64,000 nucleotides of DNA from Osedax fenrisi. Taxonomy: Eukaryota > Annelida > Polychaeta > Sabellida > Siboglinidae. The notes under the pieces were generated by a model that did not search any database, was not told the origin of the DNA, and saw only the letters and a list, made by a program, of their open reading frames with translations. A program made the position numbers and the translations under genes. Location: NCBI GenBank assembly GCA_964019155.1, contig OZ025243.1:6357365-6421364 (forward strand), read 5' to 3'. How positions within the stretch are numbered: position 1 is the stretch's first letter; every line of letters starts with the position of its first letter. Shown piece after piece: positions 63,818 to 64,000 of the stretch.

Positions 63818-64000
63818 CTATGAGGTGAAGGTCGAACAACAATTAATGGATAGATTTATTTTAATTTAAAATATAGTTCAAAATTAAACAAAATAAATAT
63901 ATACACATAACATTTAATACAAGAGATATTGTTTAATTTGAAATAAATTGAATAAAAACAACATATTTTTTAATTAGATCAACTTTGTTATTTTAATATC

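Overview
This is a strongly AT-rich window from an intron-bearing animal nuclear genome. The evidence is the many (TA)n microsatellites, large spliceosomal introns, non-LTR retrotransposons, tRNA-derived SINEs and many non-autonomous DNA transposons, together with two recognisable animal housekeeping genes. The exact taxon cannot be fixed. A non-vertebrate metazoan fits best, and I see no operon, CRISPR array or organellar gene.

Both host genes lie on the minus strand. At the right end (63817 down to 55065) are the last nine exons of an ATP7-type copper-transporting P1B ATPase: ATP-binding domain, the TGDN and GDGVNDSP motifs, the last two membrane helices and a tail with a dileucine/acidic motif. 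Its N-terminal metal-binding and DKTG-bearing exons must lie beyond base 64000. About 3.7 kb further on starts a complete seven-exon MPDU1 gene (51340 down to 21012, 301 codons), a PQ-loop membrane protein needed for use of dolichol-linked mannose and glucose in the ER. Its exon phases join without a gap. Its intron 5 is about 22.7 kb long and has collected microsatellites, SINEs, MITEs and a truncated LINE.

The left third (1 to about 20 kb) holds no convincing host gene. It contains two LINEs on the minus strand. LINE-1 (about 6.5-10.6 kb) has ORF1 overlapping ORF2 by 8 bases, and ORF2 is broken by a -1 shift in an A-run. LINE-2 (about 11.0-15.5 kb) looks intact: a PHD-finger ORF1 and an endonuclease/reverse transcriptase ORF2 lie in the same reading frame, separated only by a UGA followed by CUA, and ORF2 has no usable AUG before its catalytic residues. 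This suggests expression of the replicase by stop-codon readthrough. A third, 5'-truncated LINE fragment (30.1-31.1 kb) sits between two (CTA)n arrays.

Across the window I recognise at least eight families of terminal-inverted-repeat elements (called A to H here), one tRNA-headed SINE family with about eight copies, and exon-derived tandem repeats that multiply the splice-donor regions of two consecutive ATP7 exons. The most interesting signals are the UGA-CUA LINE, the decoy-donor repeats in ATP7, and the paired MITE families A/B that share termini and repeat their own signature internally.
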